Shown here: positions 1 through 5,239 of the stretch, in pieces
Numbering within the stretch: position 1 is the stretch's first letter
How the letters are laid out: each line of letters opens with the position of its first letter
NCBI GenBank assembly: GCA_028816945.1
Contig: JAPPQG010000077.1
Location: 9,737-19,166 of the forward strand
DNA from: Alphaproteobacteria bacterium
GTDB taxonomy: Bacteria > Pseudomonadota > Alphaproteobacteria > RS24
Direction of reading: 5' to 3'
Length of the DNA stretch: 9,430 nucleotides
Position numbers and translations under genes: made by a program
The notes under the pieces: model-generated
The model's database searches: none
What the model was told of the DNA's origin: nothing
What the model saw: the letters and a program-made list of their open reading frames with translations, nothing else

Positions 1-3
1 GAC

Positions 4-966
4 TCAATCTTGTAATTGCGCCCAAACCTCACGGTCGCGTTCAGCCGTCCAAATACGCGGCCAATCAATACCGTCATATTCATCCCAAAGCCGCTGTACA
101 TTAAATGGCAGGCAATGTTCAAAAATCGGCCAATGGCCGAATTTAGGCGCAAGGGCTTCATGGGTCGCCAAAAAAGCCTCTTTCAATGTGCCACCTGCTT
201 TATGCACGGCTTCTGTTTTTTCACACATAGTCAGGAGAAATTCGCGGGTCTGTTCAATTGCTGCATCGACAGCTGCCCGCCCTGTGGCAACTGCGCCCCG
301 CCCACCAATAAGGGCTTCGGCCTTAAACGCCTTAACCTGATTTAATGTCTCAGCCGCCCAATCCATATGAAAGGCGTCGCCCGTATAAAGAGCGGCTTGG
401 GCTTCCACTAAATCGCCGGCAAATAAAATTTTATGTTTCGGCACAAAGGCAACAATATCGCCCGCTGTATGGCCGCGCCCACAATAGCGCAAAATTAAAT
501 CGCCCCGCTTGCCACCAAGTGGAATGGTTAAACTGTCATTAAATGTCACATCAGGCCAAGTGAGGCCGGGAATGCTATCAGGCTCACGGAACAGGCGGGG
601 CATACGGCCATATTCACTATCCCAATCCTCTTTGCCGCGTTCCGCAATCAATTTGCGCGTATTATCATGGGCAATAATGGTTTCAGCCTCAAAGGCAGAC
701 GCCCCCAAGACACGCACCGCATGATAATGCGATAAGACGAGATATTTGATTGGCTTATCTGTATGTTCGCGCAATTTTTTTAGCCAATCACGCGCCGCAA
801 CAGGCGTTGCACGCGCTTCAAAAGCGATTAGAAATTCTTCTGCCTCAATCGCCCCGATATTTGGGTCACCCTCAGCCGTTAAAGCATAGACACCGTCTGC
901 TACGATTTCTAATGTTTCAATTTTTTCATCTAAATCAGCCGATGAAGCAAATGCTTTTTTAGTCAT
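4..966 (-). CDS. MBL-fold metallo-hydrolase-like protein of the homogentisate operon
   Basis: This is a 320-residue protein of the metallo-beta-lactamase fold; its substrate is unknown. The first metal motif reads SHYHAVRVLG: H80 and H82 are present, but the Asp-His that normally completes HxHxDH is V84-R85. The third histidine is present in GRGHTAGD (H166), as is the bridging aspartate in FAGDLVE (D185). The last ligand, normally His in a GHG-like turn, is R223 in GGRGAV. The His3 site plus bridging Asp therefore survive and the second metal site is largely lost. I recall alphaproteobacterial homologues with the same HYHAVR and GRG signatures, so this looks like a family trait rather than decay. 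I chose the ATG at 966 because GGAGAGA lies 6 nt before it; an ATG at 978 would add four residues (MERH). It is the last visible gene of the operon, 60 nt after maiA, and presumably co-transcribed. There is no signal peptide, so it is probably cytoplasmic. The fold is secure; the function is not known. Confidence 0.85.
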   Translation of the reverse strand: MTKKAFASSADLDEKIETLEIVADGVYALTAEGDPNIGAIEAEEFLIAFEARATPVAARDWLKKLREHTDKPIKYLVLSHYHAVRVLGASAFEAETIIAHDNTRKLIAERGKEDWDSEYGRMPRLFREPDSIPGLTWPDVTFNDSLTIPLGGKRGDLILRYCGRGHTAGDIVAFVPKHKILFAGDLVEAQAALYTGDAFHMDWAAETLNQVKAFKAEALIGGRGAVATGRAAVDAAIEQTREFLLTMCEKTEAVHKAGGTLKEAFLATHEALAPKFGHWPIFEHCLPFNVQRLWDEYDGIDWPRIWTAERDREVWAQLQD

Positions 967-969
967 ATG

Positions 970-976
970 TCTCTCC
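970..976 (-). promoter_or_regulatory. Ribosome binding site deciding the MBL gene start
   Basis: On the minus strand GGAGAGA is followed by CAT and then the ATG at 966, giving a normal spacing of 6 nt from GGAG. The upstream in-frame ATG at 978 overlaps this Shine-Dalgarno sequence and has no comparable site of its own, so the shorter protein is preferred. Confidence 0.7.
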
Positions 977-985
977 ATATCTTTC

Positions 986-1014
986 TATGTTTTTTTATGT
1001 TTTTTATGTCTTTT
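986..1014. repeat. Short A-rich tandem repeat in the MBL gene leader
   Basis: On the plus strand TATGT followed by a T-run occurs three times, starting at 986, 996 and 1005 with a period of 9-10 nt. The transcript therefore carries repeated ACATAAAAA units just upstream of the MBL ribosome binding site. It fills much of the 60-nt gap after maiA. An unstructured A-rich leader may help translation, but that is inference; it may be simple slippage DNA. Confidence 0.6.
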
Positions 1015-1026
1015 CAAAGTTAAAAC

Positions 1027-1707
1027 CTATTGCACGGCCTCAGGTTCTGCCAAAACAAATGCCTGTATATCTTTACAAGCCGCCTCAATAGATAAAATAG
1101 ACGGGAATTGCGCCATATCCACACCCCAGCGCCGAGCATTATAAATTTGCGGTATAAGGCAAATATCCGCGATAGTCAAATTTGGCCCATATGAAAATTG
1201 ACTGTTTGCAGAATCTGATACAGGGCTTGATACAGAGTCTGATATAGAGTCTGCTAATAATTTCTCATAAACAGTCAAACCCTTATTGATAAAATGGCGC
1301 ATCCATGCCTCTTTCACTTCTGGCTTATCAGGCATGAGGCTTGTGACATGTTGTGCGACATTTAGATTTTGTATCGGGTGCGTATCGGCAACAAAAATGA
1401 GCGCCAAGGCGCGCACAAAGGCCCGCCCTTTTGCATCATCAGGCAATAAAGCAGGCGTGGGATATGCCTCTTCTAAATATTCTAAAATAGCTAAAGATTG
1501 CGTCAAACATAGGCCGTCAATTTCCAACATAGGCACAGTGCCTTGTGGGTTGCGTGCTAAATAAGCGGGTGATTGGTGTTCGCCATTTAGTAAATCTACT
1601 TTCACTGACTGATAAACCAAGCCTTTCAAATTAAGAGCAATGCGCACACGATAGCTAGCCGATGAACGCCAATAATCATAAAGAATAATGTTTGTCGAAT
1701 CTGTCAT
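1027..1707 (-). CDS. maiA: Maleylacetoacetate isomerase (zeta-class glutathione transferase)
   Basis: This 226-residue enzyme isomerises maleylacetoacetate to fumarylacetoacetate using glutathione as cofactor, the middle step between HmgA and the fumarylacetoacetase. The N-terminal thioredoxin-like domain carries the zeta-class signature SSASYRVRIAL (residues 15-25), with Ala17 where the human enzyme has Cys16. It also has NPQGTVPML (53-61) with the cis-Pro and the glutathione-contacting Q70-S71. The helical C-terminal domain includes LTIADICLIPQIYNARRWGVD, the typical end of the family. An Asp/Ser-rich repeat at residues 153-166 sits just before it and accounts for the protein being slightly longer than the usual 210-220 residues. 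The start is the ATG at 1707; the bases before it (AAATAAATAAC) hold no recognisable Shine-Dalgarno sequence. It lies 59 nt after the fumarylacetoacetase gene, behind a hairpin. It acts in the cytoplasm. The assignment is secure from both family and context. Confidence 0.93.
   Translation of the reverse strand: MTDSTNIILYDYWRSSASYRVRIALNLKGLVYQSVKVDLLNGEHQSPAYLARNPQGTVPMLEIDGLCLTQSLAILEYLEEAYPTPALLPDDAKGRAFVRALALIFVADTHPIQNLNVAQHVTSLMPDKPEVKEAWMRHFINKGLTVYEKLLADSISDSVSSPVSDSANSQFSYGPNLTIADICLIPQIYNARRWGVDMAQFPSILSIEAACKDIQAFVLAEPEAVQ
1210..1251 (-). repeat. 12-nt in-frame tandem repeat within maiA
   Basis: About three and a half copies of a 12-nt unit, consensus GTATCAGACTCT on the coding strand, encode DS-ISDS-VSSP-VSDS (residues 153-166). 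The copies have diverged by substitutions, and the third reads GTATCAAGCCCT. The period is a multiple of three, so the frame is kept. The insert falls in a loop between helices of the C-terminal domain, where related enzymes have a short Gly-rich turn. Confidence 0.8.
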
Positions 1708-1743
1708 GTTATTTATTTAAGTATGTATATATCATGCCCTGTG

Positions 1744-1772
1744 CCATAATTGATAGTGCGATTCAATTATGG
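1744..1772 (-). other. Intercistronic hairpin between the fumarylacetoacetase gene and maiA
   Basis: CCATAATTGA (1744-1753) and TCAATTATGG (1763-1772) are perfect 10-bp inverted arms around a 9-nt loop. One arm includes the stop codon of the upstream gene (1767-1769). No U-tract follows in the transcript direction, so it is not a typical intrinsic terminator. It could be a processing or stability element that sets the maiA transcript level, or a partial attenuator. The symmetry is seen; the role is inferred. Confidence 0.55.
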
Positions 1773-2783
1773 TTTATATTGTGTGACTTGCTGGTCGATT
1801 GCGCCAAAAATGGATTTGTCGTCTGCATCTAACATGTCAATTTTGACCCTATCGCCAAATTTCATAAAAGGAGTTTTTGCTTGCCCATGCAAAATCGTCT
1901 CCACCATACGCAATTCAGCAATACAACTATAACCGCGCCCGCCTTCATCAATCGGCTTGCCCGGCCCACCTTTTTTATCGCGATTAGAGACTGTGCCTGA
2001 CCCAATAATTGTGCCGGCCCCTAGCGGTCTTGTTTTTGCAGCATGGGCAATCAGGGTGGGCATGTTAAATGTCATATCTTCGCCCGCCTCAGCGCGGCCA
2101 AAAGCTTGCCCATTATAATCGACACACATAGGCAGGCAGAGTTTGCCGTCCTGCCATGCTGTGCCTAATTCATCAATGGTCACAGCCACAGGTGAGAAAG
2201 CACTAGACGGTTTGGATTGGAAAAAACCAAACCCTTTGGCTAATTCAGCAGGGATAAGCCCCCGCAAAGAGACATCATTAACGAGCATGAGCAAACAAAT
2301 AGATTGTTCGGCCTGTTTTAATGTTGCGCCCATTGGCACTTCATTTGTAATCGCAACCCATTCTGCTTCCATATCAATGCCGAAATTGTCATCATCTGGC
2401 ATTTCAATATCATCTTGCGGGCCGATAAATTTATCCGACCCCCCTTGATAGATAAGCGGGTCAGTCCAAAAACTATCAGGCATAACAGCACCGCGCGCCT
2501 TGCGCACTAATTCTACATGATTAACATAAGCCGACCCATCCGCCCATTGATAAGCACGCGGCAAAGGGGCGGCACATTTAGCCGCATCAAAGGCAAGTAT
2601 ATTTTCTGCCTCACCCTTGATAAGCATTTTATATTCAGCCTCTAATTGTGGCGCGACTTTATCCCATTCATCGAGCGCCGCCTGTAAAGTGGGCGCGGCA
2701 TGCGCCTTTATTGTTTTTGTTAAATCGGCAGATACAATCATTAACTGCCCATCACGACCCGCTTTATAGCTTGCAAGTTTCAT
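1767..2783 (-). CDS. fahA: Fumarylacetoacetase (FAH family hydrolase)
   Basis: This 338-residue hydrolase cleaves fumarylacetoacetate to fumarate and acetoacetate, the last step of tyrosine breakdown through homogentisate. The FAH fold is recognisable from WADGSAYVNHVELVRKARG (80-98), which opens the catalytic domain. The metal-binding pair E139 and E141 is in DMEAEWVAI, D170 is in NDVSLRGL, GSGTVSNRD follows, and the protein ends with the familiar IFGAIDQ segment. It is shorter than animal FAH (about 420 residues), as usual for the compact bacterial form. FAH-family proteins act on many substrates; the specific call rests on its place between hmgA and maiA. The ATG at 2783 has a good site, AAGGA, 7 nt upstream (2791-2795), and lies 60 nt after hmgA. 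The last codon and stop are part of a hairpin. The enzyme is cytoplasmic. Confidence 0.9.
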   Translation of the reverse strand: MKLASYKAGRDGQLMIVSADLTKTIKAHAAPTLQAALDEWDKVAPQLEAEYKMLIKGEAENILAFDAAKCAAPLPRAYQWADGSAYVNHVELVRKARGAVMPDSFWTDPLIYQGGSDKFIGPQDDIEMPDDDNFGIDMEAEWVAITNEVPMGATLKQAEQSICLLMLVNDVSLRGLIPAELAKGFGFFQSKPSSAFSPVAVTIDELGTAWQDGKLCLPMCVDYNGQAFGRAEAGEDMTFNMPTLIAHAAKTRPLGAGTIIGSGTVSNRDKKGGPGKPIDEGGRGYSCIAELRMVETILHGQAKTPFMKFGDRVKIDMLDADDKSIFGAIDQQVTQYKP

Positions 2784-2793
2784 TCGCTCATCC

Positions 2794-2819
2794 TTTTCAA
2801 TGTTTTTCAGGGCTTTTCA
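2794..2819. repeat. 10-nt-period repeat in the fumarylacetoacetase leader
   Basis: TTTTCA occurs at 2794-2799, 2804-2809 and 2814-2819 on the plus strand, exactly 10 nt apart, with a decayed fourth copy (TTATTCA) at 2824-2830. The transcript therefore carries repeated TGAAAA just upstream of and touching the ribosome binding site. It occupies much of the gap after hmgA. No function is evident. Confidence 0.6.
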
Positions 2820-2843
2820 ATTCTTATTCACAATCATTATAAT

Positions 2844-4166
2844 TTATAATTTAGGGGCTTCAAATTGCCGTGTTAAATTATCCCAACAGCTCATATAATT
2901 TTTTTGTAATTGCGGCACGTGGGCGGCAAAATCAGTGACATGTTGGGCAAAGCGCGTTTCAAACATAAAACTCAATGTATTGTCTAATTTTTGTGGTTTA
3001 AGATTTGCTTCACTTGCCGCTGTAAATGCGTCCATATCAGGGCCGTGTGGCAACATGCAATTATGCAGACTCATGCCACCCGGCGTAAAGCCTTGCGGCT
3101 TGGCATCATAAACGCCATAAATCAGCCCCATAAATTCCGACATAACATTCATATGATACCAAGGCGGGCGGAATGTATTTTCAGCAACCAGCCACCGTTC
3201 GGTAAAAACGACAAAATCAACATTGGCAATGCCCGGCGTATCTGTCTGTGAGGTCAGCACAGTAAAAATAGACGGGTCAGGGTGGTCGCGCAAAATTGCC
3301 CCGATAGGCGCAAATAAACGCAAATCATATTTATAAGGCGCATAATTGCCCTGCCAAGCGACAACATCTAACGGTGAATGCGCTAATTCAGTCTCATAAA
3401 ATTGCCCGCCCCATTTAACCGTCAAACGGCAAGCCATATCCTTATCCTCATAAGCGGCGTTTGGCGTTAGAAAATCGCTTGGGCGTGCCGAGCCATTCGC
3501 ACCAATCGGGCCTAATTCGGGCAAATTCAAAATAGAGCCGTAATTTTCGCACACAAAGCCCCGCGCTTTATCATCTAGCAAATGAACGGCAAATTTCATG
3601 CCGCGCGGGATGACGCCAATTTCAGCAGGCGCAAGCTCTAACCGCCCGCATTCAGTGGCAATTTCTAGCCTGCCCTCTTGCGGCACAATAAGCAATTCAC
3701 CGTCCGCATTATAAAAATAACGCGCCGTCATAGATTGGGTCGCCAAATAAACATGCACCGCTATGCCTGCTTGACAATGCACATCGCCGGCCGTTGTTAT
3801 TGTGTGCATACCATCAATAAAATCCATATTTTTTTTGTCAGGAAATGGCAGGGGGTCCCAGCGTATAGGGCCAAGCGGTGCCTGTGTGCCGTGATGCGGG
3901 GCAGAAGTCCAAAGCGGTATCTCAATGCGCCGAAATGGCCCGCTATGTTTCACCGACGGGCGGATGCGATAGAGCCAACTATATTTATTATTTTTGCGTG
4001 GCGCGGTAAAAGCTGTGCCAGAAATCTGCTCCGCATAAAGCCCATAAGCGCATTTTTGCGGTGAATTTTGCCCAACCGGTAGGGCATTTTTTATCGCTTC
4101 ACTAGAAAATATATTCCCAAATCCGTTCATATAAGCCGATTTTTGTTGCGTTTCATGATGCGTCAT
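2844..4166 (-). CDS. hmgA: Homogentisate 1,2-dioxygenase
   Basis: This 440-residue iron(II) enzyme opens the ring of homogentisate with O2 to give maleylacetoacetate. The human enzyme has 445 residues, so the protein is full length. The start resembles the family ([13 protein letters not shown], with [24 protein letters not shown]). The iron ligands are visible: H338 and E344 in [12 protein letters not shown] and H374 in MLPHGPD, matching human H335, E341 and H371. The catalytic histidine equivalent to human H292 is H295 in [13 protein letters not shown]. One usually conserved position differs: WHGN is WQGN (Q272). It is the first gene of the catabolic operon, facing away from the MarR gene across a 163-nt control region. 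The start codon has AGGA 7 nt upstream (4174-4177), inside the last of three 21-nt leader repeats. Repression by the MarR protein is likely from the shared operator. The assignment is secure. Confidence 0.96.
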   Translation of the reverse strand: MTHHETQQKSAYMNGFGNIFSSEAIKNALPVGQNSPQKCAYGLYAEQISGTAFTAPRKNNKYSWLYRIRPSVKHSGPFRRIEIPLWTSAPHHGTQAPLGPIRWDPLPFPDKKNMDFIDGMHTITTAGDVHCQAGIAVHVYLATQSMTARYFYNADGELLIVPQEGRLEIATECGRLELAPAEIGVIPRGMKFAVHLLDDKARGFVCENYGSILNLPELGPIGANGSARPSDFLTPNAAYEDKDMACRLTVKWGGQFYETELAHSPLDVVAWQGNYAPYKYDLRLFAPIGAILRDHPDPSIFTVLTSQTDTPGIANVDFVVFTERWLVAENTFRPPWYHMNVMSEFMGLIYGVYDAKPQGFTPGGMSLHNCMLPHGPDMDAFTAASEANLKPQKLDNTLSFMFETRFAQHVTDFAAHVPQLQKNYMSCWDNLTRQFEAPKL

Positions 4167-4167
4167 A

Positions 4168-4230
4168 TCTTTATCCTGTCTAGTTTGTTCTTTATCTTGC
4201 CTAGTTCATTCTTTATCTTGCCTAGCTCGT
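4168..4230. repeat. Three 21-nt tandem repeats in the hmgA leader
   Basis: Three adjacent 21-nt units (4168-4188, 4189-4209, 4210-4230) share a TCTTTATC...CTAG core. Units 2 and 3 match at 19 of 21 bases, and units 1 and 2 at 17 of 21. In the transcript each unit reads CTAG, a purine-rich stretch, then GATAAAGA. Only the copy nearest hmgA carries the true ribosome binding site (AGGAT). The middle copy creates an ATG-AAC-TAG triplet series at 4209-4201. The array looks like duplication of the translation-initiation leader. Confidence 0.85.
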
Positions 4231-4256
4231 TTATTCTATTGGGCCAAGAAATTTAC

Positions 4257-4283
4257 TTGCCAATATATGGCTAATGTGATAGT
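4257..4283 (+). promoter_or_regulatory. Candidate promoter of the MarR gene
   Basis: TTGCCA at 4257-4262 resembles a -35 box, and GATAGT at 4278-4283 is a four-of-six match to TATAAT. The 15-nt spacer is shorter than ideal. The -10 element would lie inside the left arm of the inverted repeat at 4277-4300, so the regulator would block its own transcription. No equally clear promoter was found for hmgA, though its start must lie in this region. This is a tentative call. Confidence 0.3.
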
Positions 4284-4300
4284 TGTTTTTGCAACTATCA
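4277..4300. promoter_or_regulatory. Probable MarR-family operator (perfect inverted repeat)
   Basis: TGATAGTTG and CAACTATCA form perfect 9-bp arms around a 6-nt centre (TTTTTG). An AGTTG-N6-CAACT core of this size is typical of sites bound by dimeric MarR-family proteins, including regulators of aromatic catabolism. It lies 29 nt before the MarR start codon and 110 nt before the hmgA start codon, in the only divergent spacer of the window. One dimer could control both directions. The ligand is unknown; homogentisate or a related aromatic acid is the natural candidate. Confidence 0.75.
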
Positions 4301-4329
4301 AGCCTTTTTAGCTTTTTTTTGTACTTTTA

Positions 4330-4776
4330 ATGCCGCAATTAGACCTTAATGATTTTCTCCCCTATCGGTTGAGCCGCTCTGCTGCCCTTATCAGCCGTAA
4401 ATTAAGGGCTATTTACCGCCGCAAATATGGCCTCACTGTGCCAGAGTGGCGGTGTTTGGCGATATTGGGGACTGAGGATAATATTACAGCAAGCCATATC
4501 TGCCAGCGCACAGATATGCATAAAACCAAAGTCAGCCGCGCGATACAAAAACTTGCCCGTATGAAAGTCGTTATGCGGGTGGAAAATCCAACAGATAGGC
4601 GCAGCGAATTTTTATCCCTCACACCACGCGGCAAAACCTTATTTAATAATATAGTCCCAGAAATGCTTGCTTTTGAAGCCCGCCTTGCCAATGCCCTCAA
4701 TGCAAGCGATATAAACCATATTCTCACCCTACTCAATCGGCTCGATAAAGCCCTTGCCAATTTCAAAGACGGCTAG
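4330..4776 (+). CDS. MarR-family transcriptional regulator of the homogentisate operon
   Basis: This 148-residue winged-helix repressor-type protein opens with LDLNDFLPYRLSRSAALISR, typical of proteobacterial MarR regulators. VPEWRCLAILG (37-47) comes next, and the recognition helix is around 64-76 (HKTKVSRAIQKLA). The wing carries the family DRR signature at 89-91, followed by LTPRGK. The C-terminal helix for dimerisation is complete. The ATG at 4330 is supported by that N-terminal homology, yet no Shine-Dalgarno sequence precedes it; the upstream bases are a T-rich stretch. It is the only plus-strand gene and is divergent from hmgA, with a perfect inverted repeat in the spacer. It most likely represses the catabolic operon and itself until an aromatic acid binds. 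Its end lies 33 nt from the convergent trxA end, with no evident terminator between. Family is certain; the target is inferred from position. Confidence 0.92.
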   Translation: MPQLDLNDFLPYRLSRSAALISRKLRAIYRRKYGLTVPEWRCLAILGTEDNITASHICQRTDMHKTKVSRAIQKLARMKVVMRVENPTDRRSEFLSLTPRGKTLFNNIVPEMLAFEARLANALNASDINHILTLLNRLDKALANFKDG

Positions 4777-4809
4777 TGAGATAATCAGCTAATCAAAGCA
4801 AAAGACGAC

Positions 4810-5139
4810 TTAAAGCGTTTCCTCTATCCAAGAGAGCAATTCGCTTTTCGGCACCGCCCCGACTTTGGTAGCAATATTTTGCCCATTTTGGAAAATCAGC
4901 AGGGAGGGAATCGAGCGCACCCCATAATTAGTGGGTGTTTTTGGGTTTTCATCTATATCGACTTTTACAATCGTTAATTTGCCCGCCATGTCAGTCGCCA
5001 ACTCATCTAATAAGGGCGCAATCTGCTTGCACGGCCCGCACCATGCGGCCCAAAAATCCACTAAAACAGGTAATTCGCAATTTATGACTTTTTCCTCAAA
5101 ATCATCATCGCTTGCATGTATAATCACATTATCTGTCAT
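4810..5139 (-). CDS. trxA: Thioredoxin
   Basis: This 109-residue cytoplasmic dithiol-disulfide oxidoreductase reduces protein disulfides such as those of ribonucleotide reductase and is recharged by thioredoxin reductase. The active site WCGPC is at 33-37 (C34, C37). The buried Asp28 precedes it in LVDFWA, and the cis-Pro P78 lies in RSIPSLLIF, all at the positions expected from E. coli thioredoxin 1. Length is normal. The ATG at 5139 starts MTDNVIIHASDDDFEE and has a weak GAG-type site upstream; an in-frame TTG at 5220 would add 27 residues not seen in thioredoxins and was refused. It lies 96 nt after addA on the same strand. The addB-addA-trxA order is common in alphaproteobacteria, although no direct role of thioredoxin in AddAB action is known. 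A separate promoter in the gap is possible. Confidence 0.95.
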   Translation of the reverse strand: MTDNVIIHASDDDFEEKVINCELPVLVDFWAAWCGPCKQIAPLLDELATDMAGKLTIVKVDIDENPKTPTNYGVRSIPSLLIFQNGQNIATKVGAVPKSELLSWIEETL

Positions 5140-5199
5140 AATTATCTCATCGAATGTAAATATAGTTTTAGCCACATTAAAACCCAAAAACAAATTTTT

Positions 5200-5239
5200 C
5201 AAGCAAATTATTGCAAGCAAATTATTATACGCAAATTAT
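5200..5239. repeat. 14-nt-period direct repeat between addA and trxA, with a possible -10 box
   Basis: CAAGCAAATTATT occurs at 5200-5212 and identically at 5214-5226. A partial third copy, GCAAATTAT, at 5231-5239 overlaps the addA stop codon. On the minus strand the joint between copies reads TATAAT (5224-5229), 85 nt before the trxA start, which could be a -10 box. No -35 box sits at normal spacing (TTGATA is 20 nt away), so the promoter reading is weak. The repeat itself is clear. Confidence 0.6.

Noticed and set aside
3678..4064. Plus-strand frame opposite hmgA
   Set aside because: It is antisense to a full-length, conserved dioxygenase with no domain of its own.
4168..4230. The 21-nt units as a small CRISPR array
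   Set aside because: The units are directly adjacent with no spacers, number only three, and no cas gene is present.
4231..4303. A defined hmgA promoter
   Set aside because: TTGATA and TTGCAA are present on the minus strand, but no -10 box occurs at acceptable spacing, so no position can be defended.
4301..4320. T-rich stretch as an intrinsic terminator
   Set aside because: The preceding inverted repeat is AT-rich and fits an operator; a terminator just before the MarR start codon and after no gene makes little sense.
4413..4766. Minus-strand frame opposite the MarR gene
   Set aside because: It is the shadow of a clear winged-helix gene and has a low-complexity, Arg/Ser-rich translation.
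4777..4809. Bidirectional terminator between the MarR gene and trxA
   Set aside because: No stable hairpin was found in the 33 nt between the convergent stops.
5140..5220. N-terminal extension of thioredoxin from a TTG start
   Set aside because: Thioredoxins begin close to MTDNVIIHAS, and the extension is encoded by the repeat-rich intergenic stretch.
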